From an uncultured Selenomonadaceae bacterium (GTDB lineage Bacteria; Bacillota; Negativicutes; Selenomonadales; Selenomonadaceae): 20,627 bases of DNA. The DNA lies in the NCBI GenBank assembly GCA_905233325.1, contig CAJODU010000008.1:1-20627 (forward strand), in the 5' to 3' direction. A program made the translations under genes and the position numbers. How positions within the stretch are numbered: position 1 is the first letter of the stretch; each line of letters opens with the position of its first letter. The notes beneath the pieces were generated by a model. The model searched no databases and had not been told where the DNA came from. It saw only the letters and a list, made by a program, of their open reading frames with translations. Shown here piece by piece: positions 9,592 through 16,879 of this stretch.

Positions 9592-9802
9592 TGTACTCAC
9601 TCAAATTCTTCACAAAATTTACAGGCACCGTGTTAAGGCCCCTAGCAGCAACAATATTATCTAACTCCTCATCGTCGAGTTCCTCGTCCTCAAGATTCAA
9701 ATTCCTCATCGTCTTGGCAAGATGGAGTTTTCTGTTCAATTCTTCCTTAAAGTTAGTCTCTAGCGAAAAATCCGCTGCTTTCAATATCTTTTCTGTATCC
9801 AT
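9584..9802 (-). CDS. Small leader-like protein, possible second exported peptide precursor
   Basis: A 72-residue, highly charged protein. Residues 1-36 form a predicted amphipathic helix (ETNFKEELNRKLHLAK), then comes an acidic tract LEDEELDDEELDNIVAARG (37-55). This resembles the end of double-glycine leaders (ELSDEELxxVAGG), but with Ala-Arg-Gly in place of Gly-Gly. A remaining C-terminal piece of 17 residues (56-72) without Cys would be the product if it is cleaved there. It starts at ATG 9802, with AAGG just upstream and closer than ideal, about 100 nt after the Nif11-like peptide gene, and overlaps the STAS gene. It could be a substrate of the C39 transporter, or a small regulator; I do not recognise the exact family. 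Confidence 0.6.
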   Translation of the reverse strand: MDTEKILKAADFSLETNFKEELNRKLHLAKTMRNLNLEDEELDDEELDNIVAARGLNTVPVNFVKNLSEYND

Positions 9803-9900
9803 GACCTTAATCGTCCCTATGCAATAAAGCGAGGCAAAAGCGCAATCTTCTACCCCGCTCTGATTAAGATTCCCCTTAGCTTTCTTTGTTAAGATACTTG
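9803..9900. other. Spacer between Nif11-like gene and 72-aa gene
   Basis: About 98 nt without a gene. It contains an imperfect stem (AATCTT near 9843 against AAGATT near 9865) but no T-run that would make it a clear terminator on the minus strand. No strong promoter was recognised. Readthrough from the precursor gene into the left block is therefore possible. Confidence 0.3.
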
Positions 9901-10269
9901 TTACGTTGCGCTACCTGAACCCGAATTATCTGCCGGCTTCTTGTCAGTGGTAAAGATACTGATGATCGTGTTCAATGGCTCTGCCATACCAGACAAGAAT
10001 TTACCGAACGCACCAAGTAATTCACCAATCCTAGTTATGTCGAACGCACCACCTGCAACCTGCTCAGCAATCTCATCAGGAAGTTCTCCGTCATTATCGA
10101 CAACGGCCTTCAAGAGTGAACCGAATTGATTGAGCTCATCGAGAGTAATCTCCGCGCCATTGTCCTTGAAGAGAGCCAACATAGCGTCCTTGTCATTGCA
10201 CTTAGAGAGCTTCAAAACGAAATCTTGGTTTTCGAGTAGCTTTGCTGCTTTATCGACGTTTGTCATCAT
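9901..10269 (-). CDS. Nif11-like (NHLP) secreted peptide precursor
   Basis: With ATG 10269 the product has 122 residues. Residues 1-74 are a Nif11-type leader: an N-terminal helix (KAAKLLENQDFVLKL), a second helical block with DNGAEITLDELNQF, and a terminal EIAEQVAGG, a textbook double-glycine site with Gly73-Gly74. Cleavage by the C39 transporter encoded upstream would release a 48-residue core that begins AFDITRIGELL, has an amphipathic or hydrophobic middle (LLGAFGKFLSGM, TIISIF) and ends in a hydrophilic Ser/Gly tail NSGSGSAT. The core has no Cys. ATG 10269 is chosen because AAGGA lies 6 nt upstream; ATG 10284 would lie before that site and looks unused. A consensus -10 (TATAAT) stands upstream. 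Likely an unmodified bacteriocin, microcin or signalling peptide. Confidence 0.88.
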   Translation of the reverse strand: MMTNVDKAAKLLENQDFVLKLSKCNDKDAMLALFKDNGAEITLDELNQFGSLLKAVVDNDGELPDEIAEQVAGGAFDITRIGELLGAFGKFLSGMAEPLNTIISIFTTDKKPADNSGSGSAT

Positions 10270-10313
10270 TACCATTCCTTCCATTGTTCAGTGTTGTTTT
10301 GTTGTTACATCTT

Positions 10314-10319
10314 ATTATA
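10314..10319 (-). promoter_or_regulatory. -10 hexamer upstream of the Nif11-like gene
   Basis: On the minus strand a perfect TATAAT lies about 45 nt before the chosen start codon. No good TTGACA-like -35 is found at 16-18 nt spacing; the stretch there reads about CGGATT. It may need an activator or an alternative sigma factor. It would give the peptide gene its own transcript apart from the exporter operon. Confidence 0.5.
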
Positions 10320-10386
10320 CAGTTGTGATTCGCAAAAATCCGCGCTCATAGAAAAAATTTTTTAACTAAAATTTGCGAGAATTCCC

Positions 10387-10415
10387 CCACTTCTAAAGTG
10401 GTGAGTACTTTCACC
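10387..10415 (-). promoter_or_regulatory. Two mutually exclusive hairpins after the sigma gene
   Basis: Just downstream of the sigma-factor stop there are two overlapping stems: CCACTT-cta-AAGTGG (10387-10401) and GGTGA-gtactt-TCACC (10400-10415). They share two bases. On the minus strand they are followed by AT-rich sequence including an A6T6 tract (about 10350-10361) but no immediate T-run. This may be a weak terminator or attenuator between the exporter/sigma transcript and the peptide gene. Confidence 0.35.
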
Positions 10416-10420
10416 GAGCA

Positions 10421-10939
10421 TTAGAGGTCCATATTCTCTTGGTGGATCTTCCTACACTTTTCAAGGAGTCGCCTGTATCTGTCACTGACGGCCTTTGAGC
10501 TGATATTTAGTACTCTTGCTATCTCCTCGTTACTCATCTCAAGCCCATACCTCATCTCAAGGAAATCACGCTCTGCCTCGCTCAACTCACGAAGGATATT
10601 GAACAACTGCCTATTCTCAACGTATTTAAGAGTGTTAGGATTGTCGTAGTAATAGTCTTGCTGTTTGCCAATCATCATAACACTCTCGTCAATGCCGCTT
10701 TCACGCTTGACGTAAGCCCTGTTTTGATGATTAGTGAGTATGTTCCTGGCAATAGTGTAAACCCAAGTAAAAAGCGCTGCCTTTGAAGAGTCGTAACTTT
10801 CAAGGTTATCAAGCACCCGAACGAAAACATCTTCGGTGAGGTCTTGAGCAACTTCACGATTGAGCACCTGCCCAAAGATGTAGTTATACACTTTTTTGAA
10901 GTATTTTTCGTAAATTTCCTCGAAAAGATTTTCAACCAT
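10421..10939 (-). CDS. ECF-like sigma-70 family sigma factor
   Basis: A 172-residue RNA polymerase sigma factor with region 2 (residues about 5-75: EIYEKYFKKVYNYIF, DLTEDVFVRVL, TWVYTIARNIL) and region 4 (about 108-165: LSEAERDFLEMRYGLEMSNEEIARVLNI then a recognition helix with SKAVSDRYRRLL). Region 3 is absent, as in ECF sigma factors. ATG 10939 has AGAGGTG 5 nt upstream; a GTG at 10954 lies before that site and is less likely. It starts 30 nt after the second ABC transporter gene and precedes the peptide gene. It probably directs transcription of part of this locus, perhaps the peptide or adhesin genes. No membrane anti-sigma factor is adjacent; the STAS gene nearby is not known to control ECF factors directly. 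Confidence 0.9.
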   Translation of the reverse strand: MVENLFEEIYEKYFKKVYNYIFGQVLNREVAQDLTEDVFVRVLDNLESYDSSKAALFTWVYTIARNILTNHQNRAYVKRESGIDESVMMIGKQQDYYYDNPNTLKYVENRQLFNILRELSEAERDFLEMRYGLEMSNEEIARVLNISSKAVSDRYRRLLEKCRKIHQENMDL

Positions 10940-10969
10940 CGTCTCACCTCTCACAACATCAAGTAACGA

Positions 10970-13690
10970 TTAATCTATGGTTTGACGCTTGACCATATTC
11001 GCAAAGAGGCCACCCTTCGCTACAAGTTCATCGAATCCACCATTCTCTACTATCTCTCCCTTATCAAGGACTATGACTCGATCGACATTCCTGATAGTTG
11101 AAAGCCTGTGTGCAACGACTATCTGAGTGGTACGCATTTTGTCAAGGCTGTCTGTAACTATCGCCTGGGTCCTGTTGTCAAGCGCAGAAGTAGCCTCGTC
11201 GAAGATGACGATTGCAGGTCTACCGGCAAGAGCACGGGCAATCAGTATTCTCTGTCGCTGACCGCCGCTGATATTGGTGCTGCCTTCACTGATGATAGTC
11301 TGCATACCCATTGGCATATTCTTGATGTCGTCAGTAAGACCCGCAGCTTCTGCAGCCGCCCAAGCGTCCTTCTCAGTCAAAGCAGATGTACCAACAATAT
11401 TCGTGAAGATTGATCCGCTCATCAACTGACCATTCTGTAGAACAACTCCCATTTGTGAGCGCACAGAGCTAAGATTCACCTCAGATAGGTCTTGACCGTC
11501 ATATAAGACTGTACCTTGAGTAGGTTTCTCAAAGCCGAGAAGAAGTCGAACAAGAGTAGACTTACCTCCACCGCTCCTGCCGACAATCGCCACATGTTCA
11601 CCTGCAGCAATTCTGAAGTTGACATCTTTTATAACGTCGGGGCCGTCTTCGGAGTAAGCAAAGTAGAGGTTACGTACCTCAATGGCACCGTGAAGGGTAT
11701 CGGCGTCCGGCTTATCATCAGATATTTCGGGCACCTCCTCAAGAAAAATTTTGATATTCTCAATGAGTGGTTTGACCATAAACAACTTGCTCATAGAGGA
11801 AATGAATTGAATGATTGCAACATTAAATGACGCAGCCGCAGCTTGGAAAGCCAGGAATGCTGCATAAGTCATGCCGGATTTAACTATCTTGCCAGTCTCA
11901 GGGTCAATCTCATTAACGTAGTGCATTACAACGAAGTAAACCAGGAGAGTGTAAAGATTAGCCTGGACAATGCCAATAATGCCCATATGGTTGATACTCC
12001 AGCGAGTTTTATAATTCCACTTCCATTCTTCAGTAAAGCATTCTCCCCAAAGTCTGAAGGCATGCTCCTCGGCACCAGCAGTCCTGAATTTCGCCAAGCC
12101 GTTAAACACCTGTTGTACCAATGCCGCGGTCTTGTTGCGAGCAGCAGTGAATTTTCTCTGTAAGGTCACTATGTGGCTCATGATCAAAACATTGATAGTG
12201 GTTAGCAAAATTGCTGAGAACAGCACAAGCATTGCAAGAGGGAAACTGTACCAGCACATCAAGCCAAAAGACCAGAAAGAGAATAGACAGTTAAACACTT
12301 GACCTATAACGTCACCCGATATCGCATTCATGGTCGTTTCCAAACCCATGAATCTACTTGCCAATTCACCGGATTGGAATTTTCGGAAGAAGGTAGAAGG
12401 CAGTGCAAGAAGTCGACCAAAGAAAGCCGCCTCAACAGCAAGGTCAACATTAGTGATCAACCTAGTGACCGCTATTGAACGCACAATGTTAATCGCAGCC
12501 GTCGAGAATGCTGCAATGAGTGAAACTTGCGTGACCGTCGCTAGCCCTTGTCTATCAAGAATTGGTAGAATGTCTTGGAAAATCGTCTCAGTGATGATTG
12601 GAGTGATGATTGGAATAAGCCCCGCAAGCAGACTGACCAAAACTATCGTTCGCCAATCCATCAGCCAGCAATGATTGAAAAGAAATTTCAAAACGTCTAC
12701 GTATTTGAGTTTTCGCGTTGGCAGTCCTGCATGCAGAGCGAAGGCGTCCTTATCGATATTAGCAGCTACATCTTCAGTAATTGGAATGCCGAGCGGTTTA
12801 TCCTTGCTCACCATGATGTAGGACTTCGGAGATGTTGGTATCAGCGCAACGAGTGCCTTCTTCTCGCCATAATAACCCAGCATTACGCCGCAATCGAATT
12901 TGTACCAAGTTTTATCAAGTTCGACCAGCCTCATCTGCATATTACCCTTGTTGACTAACCGGCGAATTATACCAAGCTGATCCAGCCTCTTAGCAACATC
13001 AACGGGTATGTTGATATTGTCTGTGGGCATCTTGAGAGCAGAAGCAATGCGCTTTATGATAAAAGCCACGTCGTTAATATTGGCGTCGACGCTGCTCTCA
13101 GCATTCTTGGAGCCTTGATACTGATAGATTGAGTCCTCTTGTCCAATGAGCTTGGCTATAGTCTCATCAAGCATTCTGCGCTTGTTCTCTTCACTCTTCT
13201 CGATACGGCGGGCGAGTTTCTTGTCCTCAGAGCGGAATCTGACGCCAAGCAGCATGGACAGAGTTTGCTCATGGTCGACGAACTCACTTTTTAACTCCGC
13301 AAGGGTAAGGTCTTGTGAGAGGAAGATTGACTTATTGCGCCAAGCCTGTAGAACATCATCACCGAAATCAGCAAGCAAACTTAACCAAGGCAGCTCAACC
13401 AATTTGCAAAACCAGTGCCTCATAAGTGAACGAAGACCGTTCACCGGCAAAATATCAATATCTATCAAATCAATTTCGGAATCTTCAACGGCATAAACAA
13501 GAAAGTCAATGTAGCCGAACTCATCAAGCGAAGGAAATGCAACATCACCAACAGCCATTTCAGTGAGAAAGATTTGGCGAAATGATGATACATTTCGAGT
13601 GACAGCATAGACTTCAAGCCTGCCGCTTATGAATTTAACAAATTGATTGTCGTTTTTTAGATAGAAACGTTGACCGGCGTCTAACTTCAT
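10970..13690 (-). CDS. NHLP-type peptide export ABC transporter, permease/ATPase, no peptidase domain
   Basis: A 906-residue fusion. Residues 1-85 look like a degenerate cyclic-nucleotide-binding/cupin-like domain (KFISGRLEVYAV, MAVGDVAFPSLDEF), a hallmark of the second ABC subunit of NHLP bacteriocin systems. A linker (about 86-330) is followed by a transmembrane domain (about 340-630) and an ATPase (about 670-906) with Walker A GRSGGGKST (near 702), signature ISGGQRQR (near 807), Walker B IVIFDEATSALD (near 830) and H-loop VVAHRLSTI (near 858). All catalytic motifs are intact. It sits in the inner membrane and probably works with the C39 transporter, 21 nt upstream. Start ATG 13690 has GAGGT 7 nt upstream. 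Its exact role beside the peptidase transporter is unsettled in this family. Confidence 0.92.
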   Translation of the reverse strand: MKLDAGQRFYLKNDNQFVKFISGRLEVYAVTRNVSSFRQIFLTEMAVGDVAFPSLDEFGYIDFLVYAVEDSEIDLIDIDILPVNGLRSLMRHWFCKLVELPWLSLLADFGDDVLQAWRNKSIFLSQDLTLAELKSEFVDHEQTLSMLLGVRFRSEDKKLARRIEKSEENKRRMLDETIAKLIGQEDSIYQYQGSKNAESSVDANINDVAFIIKRIASALKMPTDNINIPVDVAKRLDQLGIIRRLVNKGNMQMRLVELDKTWYKFDCGVMLGYYGEKKALVALIPTSPKSYIMVSKDKPLGIPITEDVAANIDKDAFALHAGLPTRKLKYVDVLKFLFNHCWLMDWRTIVLVSLLAGLIPIITPIITETIFQDILPILDRQGLATVTQVSLIAAFSTAAINIVRSIAVTRLITNVDLAVEAAFFGRLLALPSTFFRKFQSGELASRFMGLETTMNAISGDVIGQVFNCLFSFWSFGLMCWYSFPLAMLVLFSAILLTTINVLIMSHIVTLQRKFTAARNKTAALVQQVFNGLAKFRTAGAEEHAFRLWGECFTEEWKWNYKTRWSINHMGIIGIVQANLYTLLVYFVVMHYVNEIDPETGKIVKSGMTYAAFLAFQAAAASFNVAIIQFISSMSKLFMVKPLIENIKIFLEEVPEISDDKPDADTLHGAIEVRNLYFAYSEDGPDVIKDVNFRIAAGEHVAIVGRSGGGKSTLVRLLLGFEKPTQGTVLYDGQDLSEVNLSSVRSQMGVVLQNGQLMSGSIFTNIVGTSALTEKDAWAAAEAAGLTDDIKNMPMGMQTIISEGSTNISGGQRQRILIARALAGRPAIVIFDEATSALDNRTQAIVTDSLDKMRTTQIVVAHRLSTIRNVDRVIVLDKGEIVENGGFDELVAKGGLFANMVKRQTID

Positions 13691-13711
13691 CTTTTTACCT
13701 CACTCTATCAA

Positions 13712-15919
13712 TCAATGTTTGCGATCCTCAATCAGTTGGCGATAAGGACCATCGTGCTTAATCATTTCGCGATGTGTACCACGTTCTGCAACTTTGCCTT
13801 TGTCAAGGACGATTATTTCATCACAGTCGCGAATCGTTGAAAGTCGATGTGCAACTATGAAGCAGGAGCAGCCGCGCCTTCTGATATTCTCAAGAATCTG
13901 TTGCTCAACGATTGGATCAAGAGCAGAAGTAGCTTCATCAAGAATTAGCAGTGAAGGATTGACCGCCAATGCTCGCGCTATCTCAATTCTCTGACGTTGA
14001 CCACCGCTGAAATTACTGCCGCCCTCTGAAACTTCCGCATCATAGCCACTTTTAATGGATATTATTTCCTCGTGAATGCAGGCATCTTTGGCAGCTTGAA
14101 TGATATCAGAGCGCTTCATTGAATTGTCAAAGAGTGAGATATTATCCGCGATAGTACCGCTGATTTGGAAAATATCCTGATCAACAGCGGAGACAGAATG
14201 AGTAATGACAGCACGCGGCACTTCACGACGATTTACGCCGTCAAAGAGCACATCACCCGACCACTGCTCATAGAGACCTGTAACAATCTTCGCCATTGTT
14301 GACTTACCGCTGCCGGAAGCACCGACAACCGCCACCCAACGCCCAGGTTTAAGATGAAGGTTAAAATCTTGAAGTAGCGGCGGATCAAGCGGACTGTAGC
14401 CGAAAGAAATATTCTTTAGTTCCAGATCACCAGAAAGGCGGCTTTTCTTGAAGGTGACTTTTTGTTTCTCATTGGGATAATTTAGCTTGTCAATATCATA
14501 ACGCTTAACATCATCGAGACGCTGCATTTGCATTTCCGTACCTTGAAGAGTGGTACCAAGGTTTAAAAGATTGTTAAATGGTTCTTGGAATTTTCCCATT
14601 AGATTTTGAAATGCAGTAAAAATACCAGCGGTCATAAGACCGTCCATAATGGAGAAACCGCCGACGGTCATAATGAGAGCAGAGTTGACACCGGCCAAAA
14701 GAGTAGGCAAGAGGTTGACGTTGATGTTAAATAGCTGAATCGTTTGATTGGCGACAATAACCTTAGCGCGATAACCTGCCCACTTAGTGAAAAAGTCACC
14801 TTCGCCGCCATTGGCCTTAATAGACTCAATCATCAAAAGCCCATTCATCAACGTGCCGTACTCTTTACCCTTATCCTGTTGAAGACGCATTGTGAGGTCA
14901 GTTAATTTGCGTCGAGTCAGAGCCAATATCGCCAAGTTGGTAAGACTGAAGGAAATTCCGATCAGCGTGAGCGGCACAGAGTACTGAAAGAGCAGCAGGA
15001 GATAGAACAAGGCGACGAAGAAATCCAACACAACCGTTGCCGCTGAATTTGACAAAACTCCTGCAATGGCTTCGTTAAAGTTTATACGCGAGGCGACCTC
15101 AGCACTATTTCTCTGTTGGAAAAATTGTATGGGTAGACGAATTAAATGCCAGAAAAAGCTGGTAGAATCTGCTAGAGTCAACTTTTTCTGCCATACAGTC
15201 AAAATGTATGAGCGCAAATAGTTCATTACGCAATTAATAACAATAGCACCAATAAGCGCAAGGTAAATCTTACTTGCCCAATCTGGGTGTTTGTTGGTAA
15301 GCACGTCATCAATGAATACTTGACTGATTACCGGCATTGCAAGACCAGGAATTATCATGCACAAGCCGATAATCATCACAAAGAGCATGGCCCACTTGTC
15401 CTGAATAAGTTTTTTTGCAACGGCTTTTATGACATTGTAACGATGTCCTGCTGGCTTGAAGTTCGCTTGAGGAATGATTCGGAGGCAAACGCCTGTATAA
15501 GATGTGATGAAATCTTCAAAAGGAACCTTTCGCCGTCCAAGTGCAGGATCATTGAGATAAGCAACACCATTCTTGATACCTTCAAGTACAACAAAGTGAT
15601 TAAATTCCCAGTGAATAATCAGGGGATAAGTGTTGCGAAGAATGAGCTTTTGAGCTGACCAAGTGAATGCCTTAGCCTCACAACCAAGTGAACGCGCTGC
15701 CCTCAATATATTCCTTGCATTGGAACCATCGCGATTGACACCGCACATCTGCCTTAACTTTTCAAGAGGTATCCAGAGATTATTCTTGGCAAGAATCATT
15801 GCAAGTGACGCTGCGCCGCATTCAGTCGCCTCCATCTGTAGGATAGTCGGAACTTTCACTCTTGAGCCGCTTCGGTTGATAATTAAATTTCTGATTTTGT
15901 CAATGACTTCTTTAATCAC
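13712..15919 (-). CDS. Peptidase-containing ABC transporter (C39 PCAT), NHLP type
   Basis: A 735-residue bacteriocin-type exporter that removes the leader at the double glycine and exports the core peptide. The N-terminal C39 peptidase carries Gln28, catalytic Cys34 (in MEATECGAASLAMIL), His108 (HWEFNHFVVLEG) and Asp124 (NDPALGRR), so it should be active. Transmembrane helices span about 165-440. The ATPase has Walker A GASGSGKST (near 531), signature FSGGQRQR (near 637), Walker B LLILDEATSALD (near 657) and H-loop IVAHRLSTI (near 688). It starts at GTG 15919 with GAGGAG 9 nt upstream, 2 nt after the HlyD stop. The matching Nif11 precursor lies three genes downstream. Confidence 0.96.
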   Translation of the reverse strand: MIKEVIDKIRNLIINRSGSRVKVPTILQMEATECGAASLAMILAKNNLWIPLEKLRQMCGVNRDGSNARNILRAARSLGCEAKAFTWSAQKLILRNTYPLIIHWEFNHFVVLEGIKNGVAYLNDPALGRRKVPFEDFITSYTGVCLRIIPQANFKPAGHRYNVIKAVAKKLIQDKWAMLFVMIIGLCMIIPGLAMPVISQVFIDDVLTNKHPDWASKIYLALIGAIVINCVMNYLRSYILTVWQKKLTLADSTSFFWHLIRLPIQFFQQRNSAEVASRINFNEAIAGVLSNSAATVVLDFFVALFYLLLLFQYSVPLTLIGISFSLTNLAILALTRRKLTDLTMRLQQDKGKEYGTLMNGLLMIESIKANGGEGDFFTKWAGYRAKVIVANQTIQLFNINVNLLPTLLAGVNSALIMTVGGFSIMDGLMTAGIFTAFQNLMGKFQEPFNNLLNLGTTLQGTEMQMQRLDDVKRYDIDKLNYPNEKQKVTFKKSRLSGDLELKNISFGYSPLDPPLLQDFNLHLKPGRWVAVVGASGSGKSTMAKIVTGLYEQWSGDVLFDGVNRREVPRAVITHSVSAVDQDIFQISGTIADNISLFDNSMKRSDIIQAAKDACIHEEIISIKSGYDAEVSEGGSNFSGGQRQRIEIARALAVNPSLLILDEATSALDPIVEQQILENIRRRGCSCFIVAHRLSTIRDCDEIIVLDKGKVAERGTHREMIKHDGPYRQLIEDRKH

Positions 15920-15921
15920 AA

Positions 15922-16878
15922 CTATCTGCTCCTCAAGAGTTGACTAAACTTATAGAAGACTCGCTCTATCGGCGGTTGGCGTTCAATGATGATTGAACCT
16001 GTGCAGAAAGAGCCAGCAGTGATAGGTTTATGCTCTCCAATTAGTGAAGTCCACAAGTAACCCGATTCGTCGTCCTTGTCCTTCACTAAATCGAATTTAA
16101 CTTCAATGGCACCGCCCATACCTTGTGACACTATCCAATTTGCAAGCTGTGAGTTGCCAAGACTTTTCTGTATGCCTTGTCCAGAGATTGGATATTGAGA
16201 TATTGAACGAACGACACCTATCAATGAACCGGTCTTCGATACATCAACACCATTAGGCGCAAGCTGAATTAACATACCGCTTTCAATTTGCTTGCCCTTG
16301 TCAACCGGCACATAAAAAATACCTGTAAGCTCCTCACGATTTTGAGTAAGTCTGACGGTACAAATTGGACTGCCGGAACTAATGATACTGCCCTTCTCTA
16401 TCATCACTTCGTCAACAATGCCGTCATGATCGGAATAGATATTTTCACTGGCTTTCTGTTGGTGAAGTTTTGCGTCGTATTGATAGACTTTGCCTAAAAC
16501 ATCGCGGTCATTCGACGCCAAATCAGTGCCATATTGAGCCATTTGAGTATCGGCAACACGTTCGGGCTGCTCCATATGAGCAATGAGCTGACCTGCATAA
16601 ACGGTGTCGCCAGTTTTGACGTAAACATCAGTGATCTTTCCTGAGGCAGCGTGTGAAATATTGACAACACCGGCGGAATCCATTATAAGACCCATACCGG
16701 CAGCACGTTCTGTAAATGCACCGAACACCGACCAAAGGACAATGGAAAACATCAGCACACAAAGTGCTACCAAACCAACCCAAGCGATCGGATTAGTTAC
16801 AGGTATCAAAGTATTGAGCTTCTCCGGGGAGCGCAGCTTATCAAGAGCTTCACGACTAAACAGCTTTTCTTTTTCCAT
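15922..16878 (-). CDS. NHLP-type HlyD secretion protein (membrane fusion subunit)
   Basis: A 318-residue adaptor with a short cytoplasmic N-terminus, one transmembrane helix (about 31-55, PIAWVGLVALCVLMFSIVLW) and two split lipoyl-like motifs (GKITDVYVKTGDTVYAGQLI and DGIVDEVMIEKGSIISSGSPI). Only about 45 residues separate them, so there is no long alpha-hairpin; this is typical of NHLP-system secretion proteins rather than classical HlyD. A C-terminal beta domain follows. It should link the ABC transporter to the periplasm. ATG 16878 is preferred: it lies one base after the upstream stop (TGATATG) with AAGGTGG 8 nt before it; an upstream TTG is possible but unlikely. Part of the same operon. 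Confidence 0.88.
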   Translation of the reverse strand: MEKEKLFSREALDKLRSPEKLNTLIPVTNPIAWVGLVALCVLMFSIVLWSVFGAFTERAAGMGLIMDSAGVVNISHAASGKITDVYVKTGDTVYAGQLIAHMEQPERVADTQMAQYGTDLASNDRDVLGKVYQYDAKLHQQKASENIYSDHDGIVDEVMIEKGSIISSGSPICTVRLTQNREELTGIFYVPVDKGKQIESGMLIQLAPNGVDVSKTGSLIGVVRSISQYPISGQGIQKSLGNSQLANWIVSQGMGGAIEVKFDLVKDKDDESGYLWTSLIGEHKPITAGSFCTGSIIIERQPPIERVFYKFSQLLRSR

Positions 16879-16879
16879 A

